A DNA stretch of 64,000 nucleotides from Mesorhizobium ciceri biovar biserrulae WSM1271 (GCF_000185905.1 NC_014923.1:1612001-1676000), one strand, 5' to 3'. Counted from the first letter of the stretch, positions 46,809-55,753 are shown. Numbers and translations: made by a program. Notes: generated from the sequence alone by a model not told the origin.

Positions 46809-47223
46809 TGTCGTGACCGCCGGCAAGCGCCTGCTGCTGGTCGCCGCCTGCGCGCTGGTCGATGCCGACGGCCGGGTGCTTCTGGCGCAGCGGCCTCAGG
46901 GCAAGCAACTTGCCGGGCTGTGGGAGTTTCCCGGCGGCAAGGTCGAGCCGGGCGAGACGCCCGAACAATGCATCATTCGCGAACTGCATGAGGAAATCGG
47001 CATCGAAACCGACATTCCGTGCCTGGCGCCGCTCACTTTCGCCAGCCATTCCTACGACGATTTCCACCTGCTGATGCCGCTGTTCATCTGTCGCCGCTTT
47101 CGCGGTATCGCGCAGCCCAGGGAAGGGCAGACGCTGAAATGGGTGCGGCCGAAGCAGATGCGCGATTACCCGATGCCGCCGGCCGATGAGCCGCTGATCC
47201 CGTTCCTCATCGATCTTCTCTGA
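46801..47223 (+). CDS. mutT: MutT-type (d)NTP pyrophosphohydrolase
   Basis: This 140-residue Nudix hydrolase has the complete Nudix box GGKVEPGETPEQCIIRELHEEIGI (G-x5-E-x7-R-E-L-x-E-E-x-G-I). Its sequence around WEFPGGKVE is typical of MutT, which hydrolyses 8-oxo-dGTP to stop oxidative A:T to C:G mutation. It overlaps the GNAT gene by 8 nt and is third in the argJ cluster. Confidence 0.92.
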   Translation: MNDVVTAGKRLLLVAACALVDADGRVLLAQRPQGKQLAGLWEFPGGKVEPGETPEQCIIRELHEEIGIETDIPCLAPLTFASHSYDDFHLLMPLFICRRFRGIAQPREGQTLKWVRPKQMRDYPMPPADEPLIPFLIDLL

Positions 47224-47352
47224 GGCTCCCGTCCGGCCGGTTCCTGGCCGAGGCGTTGTATCAGCCAGCATTAATGGAAGATTTATCTCGTCGTGAAAAA
47301 TTGAAGCATGGCCGTTCGCGGCCGAGCCGTCGATTTGCCGGGGAGCGATAGC

Positions 47353-47667
47353 ATGAGCCTAGACAGGGATTGGGACTCGATCAGGCCCGAGCGCGGCTTT
47401 CGCGCCGCCGATGCGGGCATGGGCATATTGCGCATAACGCTTCTGTTCGGTTCGGCCGCGGTGGCGCTGGCGCTGATCGCAACCCCTTTCCTCGACAGCC
47501 AGACACGCTCGCTGTCGGCCCGTGACGGTTTCGGCGGGCTCGACATGGCGGCCACAGGCTCGATCGGCCATCGCGAAACCTACACGCTGCGCCGCAGCGT
47601 GCTGCAGCCGCAGCCGAGCTCGGTCTGCATCATCAGGTCCAATGGCCGGAGCAGCGGCGACTGCTGA
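47353..47667 (+). CDS. Small hypothetical membrane protein
   Basis: This 104-residue protein starts MSLDRDWDSI and has one hydrophobic segment (about residues 29-46, MGILRITLLFGSAAVALALIATPF in part). The rest is polar, with a C-terminal pair of cysteines (CIIR and GDC). No family is recognised. It lies 109 nt before the orphan Flp pilin gene; a shared role is possible but unproven. Confidence 0.65.
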   Translation: MSLDRDWDSIRPERGFRAADAGMGILRITLLFGSAAVALALIATPFLDSQTRSLSARDGFGGLDMAATGSIGHRETYTLRRSVLQPQPSSVCIIRSNGRSSGDC

Positions 47668-47776
47668 CATGGTTAAGAAATTTCGCAAAGGCGGCGGTTT
47701 CACCGCCTGTTAAGCCTTTGCCGTTAACCTTTCTTAACAGGTCGGCTGTAAGGTCCCGGACAGAGGGGTTGAGGCC

Positions 47777-47962
47777 ATGAAAGCAGTGCTGCTGGGTTTT
47801 CTGAACGACGAGACCGGCGCCACGGCCGTCGAATATGGCGTGATCATCGCCGTGCTGTCGCTTGCCATCGTCGGCGGCATCGGTGAGGTCCGCGACGGGA
47901 TCATCTGGCTGTTCAGCGACAACAACAGCAAGCTTGCGAACGCTTTCGCACCCACTCCCTGA
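47777..47962 (+). CDS. Flp-family type IVb pilin, orphan
   Basis: This 61-residue prepilin has the Flp signature: short leader, then DETGATAVEYGVIIAVLSLAIVGGIGEVRDGI, with the prepilin cleavage Gly-Ala followed by Glu at +5 and a hydrophobic helix. Flp forms adherence pili assembled by the Tad machinery. No tad/cpa genes are in this window, so it depends on loci elsewhere or is unused. Confidence 0.88.
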   Translation: MKAVLLGFLNDETGATAVEYGVIIAVLSLAIVGGIGEVRDGIIWLFSDNNSKLANAFAPTP

Positions 47963-47990
47963 TCCGGCTTTTCCGCACCCTGGGGCAGGA

Positions 47991-48854
47991 TCATTGCCCG
48001 TCGGGCGCCTCCAGGATTGTTTTCAGCGAGACCTTGGCCGACCCTGGCTTCAGCGGTTTTTGCTGCGAAGCGTCGGGCGCCCAGCCGGACATCCAGACAA
48101 TCGAGAAACTTGCCCTGACGCGGCCGTCGGGGTCGGAAAACCGCTCGGCGTAGATTTCCGCCGCGCGGGCAAACAGCTTGCGCGAGCCCGGCCGCCGGCT
48201 GCGATCGGTGAGCGCATTGGTTTCGCCCATGGCCCGCAAATCCGCCATAAGATTAAACAGGCTGGCATAGCGCACCGTCACCGTCTCGACGTCGGCGACC
48301 GGCAGAGCGAGACCGGCGCGCTGCAGCAGCGCACCGGCATCGCGCACGTCGGTGAACGGGGCGACACGCGGGCTGGCGCCGCCGTAAAGCTCGGTCTCGG
48401 CCGCAAGCAGGCTTTCGCGCAATTCGAAAAGCGTACCGGCGCCGGCAAAGGCGCCGAGGAAAAGCCCATCCGGCCGCAACGCACGGCGGATCTGGATCAG
48501 CATGCCTGGGATGTCGTTCATGGCCTGCAGCGACAAGAGCGACACCGCCAGATCGAGGCTTTCCGGCTCGAACGGCACGGTTTCGAGCGGTGCGATCAGG
48601 CCGGCATCGCCACCGCTCAGGAAAGCCGTATCCGTCTCGACGCGGACAATGTCGGCGACCTTGCCGCTTTCAGCGAGCGTTTCGGCCGCCGCCGGCGTCT
48701 GGCAAAACAGCACGGCCGCCTTGCCGAACCGGCGCTCGACGGCGCCCAGCCGGTCGGCAAGGTCCTCGGCCGTGCGGCGCATGAGGAAGTCCGCGCCGTC
48801 GACCGGACGGGCAAGCGCGCGCCGCTTGTGCGTCAGCCACAGAGAGGTATCCAT
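47991..48854 (-). CDS. BioC/NDUFAF5-like SAM-dependent methyltransferase
   Basis: This 287-residue protein resembles the alphaproteobacterial relatives of human NDUFAF5: MDTSLWLTHKRRALARPVDGADFLMRRTAEDLADRL near the N-terminus, then a SAM-binding core and FNLMADLRAMGETNAL. NDUFAF5 modifies an arginine in complex I, and BioC methylates malonyl-ACP; which fits here is uncertain. I start at MDTSLW (48854). It is divergent from comF with 77 nt between starts. Confidence 0.85.
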   Translation of the reverse strand: MDTSLWLTHKRRALARPVDGADFLMRRTAEDLADRLGAVERRFGKAAVLFCQTPAAAETLAESGKVADIVRVETDTAFLSGGDAGLIAPLETVPFEPESLDLAVSLLSLQAMNDIPGMLIQIRRALRPDGLFLGAFAGAGTLFELRESLLAAETELYGGASPRVAPFTDVRDAGALLQRAGLALPVADVETVTVRYASLFNLMADLRAMGETNALTDRSRRPGSRKLFARAAEIYAERFSDPDGRVRASFSIVWMSGWAPDASQQKPLKPGSAKVSLKTILEAPDGQ

Positions 48855-48931
48855 TATTGGCTGCAACGGGCAGATCCTTTGTTTGTCCACGCTCCGAGAT
48901 CGTTGATATAGTGGCGCGCAGGAGCAACCAC

Positions 48932-49732
48932 GTGGCCGATCCAATGCCCAAGATCAAGTCCATCGGGATCACGAACCTGGCCCGGTCGGTTGTCGGCTGG
49001 CCGGCGCGGATGCTGTTTCCGCCGGTCTGCGCCGGTTGCCGCCGGCATGTCTCGCAACCGGGCGTGCTGTGCGGCGCCTGCTGGCCGAAGCTCAGGCTGC
49101 TGGAGCGGCCATGGTGCCCTGTCATGGGTACGCCGTTCACCCACCATATGGGCGAAGGCTTTCTGTCGGCCGAGGCGATTGCCGATCCGCCGCCTTTCGA
49201 GCGGGCGCGGGCGGCGGTCGCCTATTCCGGCGTTGCGCGCCAGATGGTGCAAGGGTTGAAATACCAGGATCGCACGGATCTGGCACCTTGGATGGCGCGC
49301 TGGATGATGCGTGCGGGTGCCGATCTCATCGCCGAAGCGGATGTGGTGGTGCCGGTGCCGCTGCACTGGCGGCGGTTTTTCAGGCGGCGCTTCAACCAGT
49401 CGGCGGAACTGGCAAGGGCGGTCTCGGCACTTAGCGGATTGCCCTTCGCCCCGTCGGCGGTGCGGCGCGTGAAACTCACCCGCCAGCAGGTCGGGCTGGA
49501 GCGCGGCGAACGCGAGGAGAATGTGCGGGCCGCGTTCCGGGTGCCCGCCGAGGCGGAAATCGAGATCGCCGGCCGCAGGGTACTTTTGATCGACGATGTC
49601 TACACCACCGGCGCCACGGTGCGTTCCGCCACCAAGGCGCTGAAAAGGGGAGGTGCGGCCGCCGTCGACGTGCTGACCTTTGCGCGTGTGTTGCCGGGGG
49701 ACTTTCGGGCGGACGAGTCCGCGACTATATAA
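48932..49732 (+). CDS. comF: ComF-family phosphoribosyltransferase-like protein
   Basis: This 266-residue protein has an N-terminal zinc-finger-like CAGCRRHVSQPGVLCGACW and a C-terminal PRPP-binding motif VLLIDDVYTTGATV. ComF proteins act in uptake of transforming DNA in competent bacteria. In alphaproteobacteria the gene is often kept without evidence of competence. I prefer the GTG at 48932, with GGAGC seven bases upstream; an ATG at 48944 would trim four residues. Confidence 0.88.
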   Translation: MADPMPKIKSIGITNLARSVVGWPARMLFPPVCAGCRRHVSQPGVLCGACWPKLRLLERPWCPVMGTPFTHHMGEGFLSAEAIADPPPFERARAAVAYSGVARQMVQGLKYQDRTDLAPWMARWMMRAGADLIAEADVVVPVPLHWRRFFRRRFNQSAELARAVSALSGLPFAPSAVRRVKLTRQQVGLERGEREENVRAAFRVPAEAEIEIAGRRVLLIDDVYTTGATVRSATKALKRGGAAAVDVLTFARVLPGDFRADESATI

Positions 49733-49759
49733 GTCGGCAACGAACAGCGGAAATTCGTC

Positions 49760-50029
49760 ATGACCGATGTCACGATCTACACCCGCATGATGTGCGGCTA
49801 TTGCACGGCAGCCAAGCGGCTGCTCGAGCGCAAGGGCATAGCCTTTACCGAGCACGATGCCTCCTTCTCGCCGGAATTGCGCCAGGAGATGATCTCCCGG
49901 GCGCATGGCCGCACGACCTTTCCGCAGATTTTCATCGGCGATACGCATGTCGGCGGCTGTGACGACCTCCACGAGCTGGAGGCCGAAGGCCGGCTGGACA
50001 AATTGCTCGCCAACGGCGCGACGAATTGA
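49760..50029 (+). CDS. grxC: Glutaredoxin 3
   Basis: This 89-residue dithiol glutaredoxin has active site CGYC (Cys12, Cys15) in place of the more usual CPYC, and a GSH-binding TFPQIFIGDTHVGGCDDL. It reduces disulfides and mixed glutathione disulfides in the cytoplasm. The CGYC motif is seen in rhizobial GrxC. It follows comF by 27 nt and precedes the nitrilase gene by 10 nt. Confidence 0.95.
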   Translation: MTDVTIYTRMMCGYCTAAKRLLERKGIAFTEHDASFSPELRQEMISRAHGRTTFPQIFIGDTHVGGCDDLHELEAEGRLDKLLANGATN

Positions 50030-50039
50030 GGGAATGACG

Positions 50040-50906
50040 ATGGGTGTTTTCAAGGCCGCTGCGATCCAGATGCGTTCGGGCGAGAGCCCCGAGCGCAACG
50101 CCGCCGATCTCGAACGGCTGGTGCGTGAAGCAGCCAGCCTGGGTGCCACCTACATCCAGACGCCGGAAATGACCGGCGCGCTGATCCGCGACAAGGAAGC
50201 TCGCGCCGCATCGTTCACGTCGGAGGACAAGGACATCGTCGTTGCGACCGCGCGCAGGCTGGCCAGGGAGCTCGGCATCTTCCTGCATATCGGCTCGACC
50301 GCCATTCTGCGCGCCGACGGCAAGCTCGCCAACCGGGCGCTGCTGTTCGGGCCGGATGGTGCTGCGCTCGCCGCCTACGACAAGATCCACATGTTCGACG
50401 TCGATCTCGACAATGGCGAGAGTTGGCGCGAATCGGCCGCCTATGAACCGGGAACCGAGGCCGTCGTCACCGACATCGAGGGTGCAAAGCTCGGCTTCGC
50501 CGTTTGCTACGATCTGCGCTTTCCGCAACTCTTCCGCGCCGAGGCGTTGGCCGGCGCAGACCTGCTTTCCGTACCGGCTGCCTTCACCCGCCAGACGGGC
50601 GAGGCGCACTGGCACGTGCTGCTCAGGGCCCGCGCCATCGAGAACGGCGCCTATGTCGTCGCCGCCGCGCAGGGTGGCTTGCATGAAGACGGCCGCGAGA
50701 CTTACGGTCATTCGCTGATCGTCGATCCGTGGGGCCGGATCATTGCGGAAGCCGCGCATGACGAACCGGCGGTGATCGTCGCCGAGATCGACCCGGCGCA
50801 GTCGCTTGCCGCGCGCAAGAAGATCCCCAATCTCAGGAATGCGCGGGATTTCGCCGTCAATGCCGGCTCGGGCGAGGCGCCGCGGCTCAGGGGTGCAGCC
50901 TCTTGA
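50040..50906 (+). CDS. Carbon-nitrogen hydrolase (nitrilase superfamily, Nit2-like)
   Basis: This 288-residue enzyme has the Glu-Lys-Cys triad: Glu in QTPEMTGAL, Lys in AYDKIHMFDVD, Cys in AVCYDLRFPQL. It most resembles Nit/omega-amidase-type amidases that deaminate damaged glutathione or 2-oxoglutaramate. I choose the ATG at 50040, which lies seven bases from GAGGGA; the ATG at 50034 touches that site. It is between grxC and a DUF1178 gene that starts inside its stop codon, suggesting a redox-linked operon. Confidence 0.92.
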   Translation: MGVFKAAAIQMRSGESPERNAADLERLVREAASLGATYIQTPEMTGALIRDKEARAASFTSEDKDIVVATARRLARELGIFLHIGSTAILRADGKLANRALLFGPDGAALAAYDKIHMFDVDLDNGESWRESAAYEPGTEAVVTDIEGAKLGFAVCYDLRFPQLFRAEALAGADLLSVPAAFTRQTGEAHWHVLLRARAIENGAYVVAAAQGGLHEDGRETYGHSLIVDPWGRIIAEAAHDEPAVIVAEIDPAQSLAARKKIPNLRNARDFAVNAGSGEAPRLRGAAS

Positions 50907-51328
50907 TCCGCTTTGCCCTGATCTGCGAGCACGAGCACGAATTCGAAGGCTGGTTCCGCAGCAACGACGATTTCGACACCCAGAAGAAGCGCGGCTTCGT
51001 CGATTGCCCGAGCTGCGGTTCGCACAAGGTGCAGAAAGCACTGATGGCGCCGGCCGTCTCCACGGCGCGCAAGCAGGAAACCATAGCGCTGGCCATGGGC
51101 GAGGCGCAGAAGCAGGCTTTGGCGCAGCTGAAGGCGATGGCCGAGAAGGTGCGCGAGAATGCCGATTATGTCGGCGACAAGTTCGCCGAGGAAGCGCGAA
51201 AGATCCATTTCGGCGAGAGCGACCCGCGTGGCATCTATGGCGAGGCGACGCTGGACGAAGCCAAGAGCCTGGTCGAGGACGGCGTCGAGTTCATGCCGAT
51301 CCCGGTGTTTCCGGACGACCGCAACTGA
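50903..51328 (+). CDS. DUF1178 family protein
   Basis: This 141-residue protein starts with MIRFALICEHEHEFEGWF and has a zinc-ribbon-like CPSCGSHKVQKALMAP, the marks of DUF1178. The function is unknown. The TTG start overlaps the nitrilase stop as TTGA, so translation is coupled. It ends next to an orphan gene with a HEATH motif. Confidence 0.88.
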   Translation: MIRFALICEHEHEFEGWFRSNDDFDTQKKRGFVDCPSCGSHKVQKALMAPAVSTARKQETIALAMGEAQKQALAQLKAMAEKVRENADYVGDKFAEEARKIHFGESDPRGIYGEATLDEAKSLVEDGVEFMPIPVFPDDRN

Positions 51329-51342
51329 GTTCCGAGGGAGCT

Positions 51343-52005
51343 TTGCGCGACCCAGAAGCGATTGAGCCGCGACGCAGCATAAGAGCCGTCGTTGGCCGAT
51401 TGGCCAGCTGGGGCGCCGTCAAGCTTAGCGGTACCCGAACGATCGACGGGTTGCTCATCATCAGCGACAAGGGCACCGACAAGATCGTCGAGGCGCTTCA
51501 GCTTATTCGTGATTTTGATCCAGTGCGCTACAGACGGCTGCTTGGTGACGTAAGACAGGTATTTTTCACAACCCTTCCTGCTTCCGTCGCGCAATGGGCA
51601 AACTCTTCCAAGGCATGCGAATTGGACGAGCGCCATATCATCAGCGAAGGGACGACGCCGGAATTGGTCGCTTCGATTATCGTCCATGAAGCCACCCACG
51701 CGCGGCTTATGCGATGTGGTATCGGCTACGAAGAGGCGCTGCGGGATCGCGTGGAGCAGGTCTGTCTGCGTCGAGAAATAGCCTTTGCGGCCAGATTGCC
51801 GACCGGAAAGGGCCGGAGCCAGCAAGCCGAAGCGACACTCGAGGCCATGCCGGACTTTTCCGACAAGGCGATGAGTGAGCGCTATCTCAGCGGTTTGCGG
51901 GATGCTCTGCTCTACCTCAACATGCCGACCCGGCTTGTCGACCTCACCGTATCATACCGCCGCTGGAAACACCGGCGCCGGTTCTCGCGGCAGCCTACGA
52001 ACTGA
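51343..52005 (+). CDS. Orphan protein with a HEATH metallopeptidase-like motif
   Basis: This roughly 220-residue protein has IIVHEATHARLMRCGIGYEEAL, an HExxH metal-binding and catalytic-type motif near residues 110-114. The rest has no recognised family. There is no signal peptide. I start at the TTG at 51343, preceded closely by GAGGGAG; the frame upstream overlaps DUF1178 and is not family-like. The C-terminus is basic (RRWKHRRRFSRQ). A zinc hydrolase is possible but the downstream third ligand could not be identified. Confidence 0.7.
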   Translation: MRDPEAIEPRRSIRAVVGRLASWGAVKLSGTRTIDGLLIISDKGTDKIVEALQLIRDFDPVRYRRLLGDVRQVFFTTLPASVAQWANSSKACELDERHIISEGTTPELVASIIVHEATHARLMRCGIGYEEALRDRVEQVCLRREIAFAARLPTGKGRSQQAEATLEAMPDFSDKAMSERYLSGLRDALLYLNMPTRLVDLTVSYRRWKHRRRFSRQPTN

Positions 52006-52011
52006 CCCGGC

Positions 52012-52512
52012 TTAGCTCACGCTCCCGATCAATTTCTCAAGCAGCCGAGAGAGCGTCTCCCGTTCGGCCGGTGTCAGGCCGGAAAGAATCTCATGCTCGT
52101 TGGCAACATGGGCGGCAATAGCCTCATCGATCAACGCGAGACCCTTTTCGGTCAGCCGCACGACAATGCCGCGCCGATCGTTGGGGTGCGGCCCGCGCAA
52201 GATCAATCCGGACGTTTCGAGCCGGTCGAGCCGGTTGGTCATGGCGCCTGACGTCACCATCGTCGCTTCATAGAGGGCGGTCGGCGTCAGGGCGTAGGGT
52301 GATCCAGAGCGGCGCAGCGTTGCCAGCACGTCGAATTCCCCGGACTGCAATCCATAACGGGCAAACAACGGCGCCAGGCGCTCGCGGGCGATCAGCGAGG
52401 CGGCCTCGTTCAGCCGCCCGAGCACACCCATCGGCGAGACGTCCAGATCGGGTCGTTCCCGCTTCCATTGCTCGATCGCCCGTGCTGCCCTGTCCAACTG
52501 TCTCACCATCAT
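52012..52512 (-). CDS. MarR-family transcriptional regulator
   Basis: This 166-residue regulator has a winged helix (about 45-125): FDVLATLRRSGSPYALTPTALYEATMVTSGAMTNRLDRLETSGLILR, then a wing with NDRRGIVVRLTEKG. It is divergent from a DMT transporter gene with an 81-nt shared promoter region holding two inverted repeats with ATCTT/AAGA-type arms. It likely represses both. Confidence 0.92.
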   Translation of the reverse strand: MMVRQLDRAARAIEQWKRERPDLDVSPMGVLGRLNEAASLIARERLAPLFARYGLQSGEFDVLATLRRSGSPYALTPTALYEATMVTSGAMTNRLDRLETSGLILRGPHPNDRRGIVVRLTEKGLALIDEAIAAHVANEHEILSGLTPAERETLSRLLEKLIGSVS

Positions 52513-52515
52513 TTA

Positions 52516-52555
52516 TCTTGACGTTAAGAATCTTTCGGTTATCTTACTGCAAGAT
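52516..52555. promoter_or_regulatory. MarR operator-like inverted repeats between marR and the DMT gene
   Basis: TCTTGACGTTAAGA (52516-52529) is a 14-nt palindrome with two mismatches. ATCTT-N5-AAGAT (52541-52555) is a perfect inverted repeat. Both resemble MarR-type sites and lie in the shared promoter, the first only 3 nt from the marR start. Confidence 0.6.
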
Positions 52556-52593
52556 GCAATGCCGGCCAAGAGCCGCGCTACAGGATTCGGTCA

Positions 52594-53484
52594 ATGAAGC
52601 TTCTCTGGGATTCGGCGCTCGGCCTGCTGGTCGTCACCGGCGGCCTGCTCGGCCTGACGCTGCCGTTCGGCAAGCTCGCCACGGCTGCCGGCGTGCCGGC
52701 CATGGTCTGGGCCTTCGTCATCTCGCTCGGCGCCGGCGGGGTCTTGCTGTGCATGCTCTTGGCTCGCGGCAAGCGGGTCCGGCTCACCGCGCACAAATTG
52801 CGCTATTTCTTCGTCACCGCCGCGGTGTCCTATGCTGTCCCCAATCTCCTGATGTTCTCGGCCATCCCGCATCTGGGCGCCGGCTACACCGGCATCATGT
52901 TCACGCTGTCGCCGGTCATCACGCTGGTGTTCTCGATCCTGCTGCGTGTCCGGCGCCCCAACATGCTGGGCATTGCCGGCATCGCCGTCGGCTTCGTCGG
53001 CGCCGTCATGGTCGCGGTGACGCGCGGCGAGGCCGGCCAGCCGGCCGATTTGTTCTGGGTGGCGATGGGGTTGCTCATCCCGGTCAGCCTTGCCGCCGGC
53101 AACATCTATCGCACGGTCGACTGGCCGGACGGTACCGGCCCGATCGAGCTTGCCGTCGGCAGCCATCTGGCGTCGGCGGCGATGCTGCTTGCCGGCATTC
53201 TCCTCCTGTTCGGCGGCGAAGCTTTCGTCCCACTCGGCGGCGTGCCGCTGGTCGTCGTCGCGCAGGTCGCGTCGGCATCGGCGATGTTCGCGTTCTTCTT
53301 CCGGCTGCAGGCGGTCGGCGGTCCGGTCTATCTCAGCCAGATCGGTTATGTGGCGGCGGCCGTCGGCCTGTTTGCCGGAACCCTCTTCCTCGGCGAGCAC
53401 TATCAATTGCTGACCTGGGCAGGCGCGCTCATCATCACCGCCGGCGTGTTCATCACCACCAGGGCACAAAGCCAGAAGGCGTGA
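52594..53484 (+). CDS. DMT/EamA-family transporter
   Basis: This 296-residue ten-helix exporter begins MKLLWDSALGLLVVTGGLLG, with two EamA repeats (YAVPNLLMFSAIPHLGAGYTGIMF and a second near residue 230). It is divergent from marR and probably controlled by it, suggesting export of a small inhibitory compound or metabolite. It is not closely similar to the other DMT transporter at 28526-29422. Confidence 0.88.
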   Translation: MKLLWDSALGLLVVTGGLLGLTLPFGKLATAAGVPAMVWAFVISLGAGGVLLCMLLARGKRVRLTAHKLRYFFVTAAVSYAVPNLLMFSAIPHLGAGYTGIMFTLSPVITLVFSILLRVRRPNMLGIAGIAVGFVGAVMVAVTRGEAGQPADLFWVAMGLLIPVSLAAGNIYRTVDWPDGTGPIELAVGSHLASAAMLLAGILLLFGGEAFVPLGGVPLVVVAQVASASAMFAFFFRLQAVGGPVYLSQIGYVAAAVGLFAGTLFLGEHYQLLTWAGALIITAGVFITTRAQSQKA

Positions 53485-53626
53485 GCGGTCGCAGGGGGGC
53501 CGAACTGCCTTCGCGCCTGGAGCCGATCTCACCTGAATTTGTATCCAGATCTGCTTTATCTTCTTGTTTGAGCGTGGTCTTTTCCGAGGACCTTTCCCTT
53601 TTTGGAATCGTGCTCTGGAGCAAGCC

Positions 53627-54145
53627 ATGACCGAACCGAAGACATCCGAGGGGACTGCCGTCGATGTAGCTGATTTTCGCGCCGCGATGCGGCTGATCGT
53701 CGGCAATGTCAGCGTCATCACCGCCGGCACCGGCGAGGACCGCTCCGGTCTGGTGGTCATTTCGGTCGTCTCGCTGTCGGCCGAGCCGCCCAAGGTGATC
53801 GCCTGCGTCAACCGGTCATCGTCGACCTGGCCGGTGATCGAACGCTACCGGCATTTCGGCGTCAATTCGCTTGGCCCCCAGCATCAGCGCGTGGCCGAGC
53901 GGTTCTCCGGCTTCGGCGGCATCAAGGGCAAGGACCGCTATGAGGGCGCCGAATGGGTGACGCTCAAGACCGGAGCTTTGCTGCTTTCGGATGCGGTGGC
54001 CGCATTCGACTGCAGCCTCGACGAGATGATCGATCGCGGCACGCATTCCATCGTCATCGGTTCGGTCGAGGCCGTGCGCACGTCCGATGCCGGCCAGGCG
54101 CTGATCTACTGGCGCGGCGGCTACCGGCCGCTGAATTCTGAATAA
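53627..54145 (+). CDS. Flavin reductase-like FMN-binding protein
   Basis: This 172-residue protein has the flavin reductase-like fold: FRAAMRLIVGNVSVITAGTGEDRSGLVVISVVSLSAEPPKVIACVNRSSSTW at the start and GVNSL then RGGYRPL at the end. Such proteins supply reduced FMN or FAD to monooxygenases. I start at MTEPKTSEG (53627). It converges on ubiG with 2 nt between stops. No monooxygenase partner is nearby. Confidence 0.88.
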   Translation: MTEPKTSEGTAVDVADFRAAMRLIVGNVSVITAGTGEDRSGLVVISVVSLSAEPPKVIACVNRSSSTWPVIERYRHFGVNSLGPQHQRVAERFSGFGGIKGKDRYEGAEWVTLKTGALLLSDAVAAFDCSLDEMIDRGTHSIVIGSVEAVRTSDAGQALIYWRGGYRPLNSE

Positions 54146-54147
54146 GG

Positions 54148-54897
54148 TCAGACCGAGCCTTTTTCCGCCAGGACCATGTAGTTGACGTCCATGTCCTTCG
54201 ACCGCGCCCAGCGGTCGGCCAGCGGATTGTAGGTGACGCCGGTGCGGTCGATGATGGTCAGGCCGGCGCCGGCAAGCGCCTTTTCGAGCTCTTCCGGGCG
54301 CACCAGCTTGCCGAACTGGTGGGTGCCGCGCGGCAGCCAGCGCAGCACATATTCGGCGCCGATGATGGCTAAGCCCAGCGCCTTCAGCGTGCGGTTGATG
54401 GTGGCCACGAACATGATGCCGCCGGGCCGCACCATCTCGCCGCATTTGGCGACGAACAGGTCGATGTCGGCGACATGCTCGACCACTTCCATGTTGAGGA
54501 TGACGTCGAATTTCTCGCCGGCGTCGGCAAGGTCCTCGGCCGTCGTGGCGCGATAGTCGACGCTGACATTGCCTTCGGCGGCGTGCAGCTTGGCCACTTC
54601 GATGTTGGTTTCGGAGGCATCCGCGCCCACGACCTCGGCGCCAAGCCGCGCCATCGGCTCGCACAAAAGTCCGCCGCCGCAACCGATGTCGAGGATGCGC
54701 AGTCCCTCGAAAGGCCTTGCAGCGCGTGGGTCACGGCCGAAGCGCGTCGCTATCTGGTCGCGGATATAGGCCAGCCGGACCGGATTGAATTTGTGCAGGG
54801 GACGGAACTTGCCGTTCGGGTTCCACCATTCGGCGGCAAGGGCGGAAAAGCGTTCCACTTCTCCGGCATCGATCGTCGATCGTCGGGGCTCTGGCAT
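54148..54897 (-). CDS. ubiG: Ubiquinone biosynthesis O-methyltransferase UbiG
   Basis: This 249-residue enzyme performs the O-methylations of ubiquinone synthesis. SAM motif I is [26 protein letters not shown]; downstream [14 protein letters not shown] and TINRTLKA are typical of UbiG/Coq3. Length is typical. It is transcribed toward the flavin reductase gene. Confidence 0.95.
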   Translation of the reverse strand: MPEPRRSTIDAGEVERFSALAAEWWNPNGKFRPLHKFNPVRLAYIRDQIATRFGRDPRAARPFEGLRILDIGCGGGLLCEPMARLGAEVVGADASETNIEVAKLHAAEGNVSVDYRATTAEDLADAGEKFDVILNMEVVEHVADIDLFVAKCGEMVRPGGIMFVATINRTLKALGLAIIGAEYVLRWLPRGTHQFGKLVRPEELEKALAGAGLTIIDRTGVTYNPLADRWARSKDMDVNYMVLAEKGSV

Positions 54898-54972
54898 AGG
54901 TTGGTCTCCTCGACGCTACAGCGCCGCGCGTCCTCTTGGACGCGCAAAGGACGCTGTAGCACTTTAGATTCT

Positions 54973-55018
54973 GCGCATGATCCTTTCCGAAATCGACTTC
55001 GATTTCGGGGCCATGCGC
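54973..55018. repeat. Palindromic rhizobial intergenic repeat (RIME-like), second copy
   Basis: Inner arms ccgaaatcga (54987-54996) and tcgatttcgg (54999-55008) form a perfect 10-bp stem with a two-base loop; outer arms gcgcatg (54973-54979) and catgcgc (55012-55018) pair over 7 bp. It resembles the element at 2236-2279. It lies upstream of ubiG on one side and DUF1089 on the other. Confidence 0.65.
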
Positions 55019-55183
55019 TAGGAAGTCGGGCGTGAAGCCGCGAATGTCAAGGCAACAATTTTCCTCTGCCGGCAGGGAGCCGGATTCTGTCAGGGCATGT
55101 CAGCTGGAGTGCGCCGCGGTGAAACACAATTGGCCTGGCGGGCGAAGGAACACATCATCGTTTTGAACTCGAAGGAGGTGACG

Positions 55184-55753
55184 ATGACAGCAATGACGGC
55201 TTCGATCCTCTGGCATCGGCTGGACGTGGAGGGGCATGATGCCTGTCTGCTTGCGCAGACCGATGGCGGGCACAGCCTCAAGGGACAAGCCATCTTCATC
55301 CAGGACGGCAAGCCGTGCTGCCTCGCCTACGGGGTGGATTGCGATGCCGGCTGGCACACACGGGCGGCGCTTGTCGAAGGCTTTCTCGGCACGCGCCAGC
55401 TGCATTATGCGATCGAACGCGATTTCAACGGCCAGTGGACGCTGAACGGCGAAGTCCAGCAGGGTGTCGACGGTCTTGTCGACGTCGATCTTGGCTTCAC
55501 ACCGGCATCGAACCTGCTGGCGATCCGCCGGTATGGCCTCGGGATCGGCGAAGCGTCGCCTGCCCCGGCCGCCTACCTGACTTTCCCTGAACTGAGGCTG
55601 GTGCGCCTCGATCAGGCCTATCGGCGTCTCGACACGGTTCGCTATGCCTATGCCGCGCCGGTGTTCGGCTATGACGAGACCCTCAACGTCTCGCCGCACG
55701 GCTTCGTTGTCGACTATCCCGGCCTTTGGAGACGCGCGGCTGCGTCAGGCTGA
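55184..55753 (+). CDS. Putative glycolipid-binding family (DUF1089) protein
   Basis: This 189-residue protein (ILWHRLDVEGHDACLL near the start; GYDETLNVSPHGFVVDYPGLWRR at the end) matches the DUF1089 putative glycolipid-binding family. Start ATG 55184 has AAGGAGG six bases upstream; the frame upstream to 55097 has no support. No operon partner is close. Role in the cell is unknown. Confidence 0.85.
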   Translation: MTAMTASILWHRLDVEGHDACLLAQTDGGHSLKGQAIFIQDGKPCCLAYGVDCDAGWHTRAALVEGFLGTRQLHYAIERDFNGQWTLNGEVQQGVDGLVDVDLGFTPASNLLAIRRYGLGIGEASPAPAAYLTFPELRLVRLDQAYRRLDTVRYAYAAPVFGYDETLNVSPHGFVVDYPGLWRRAAASG

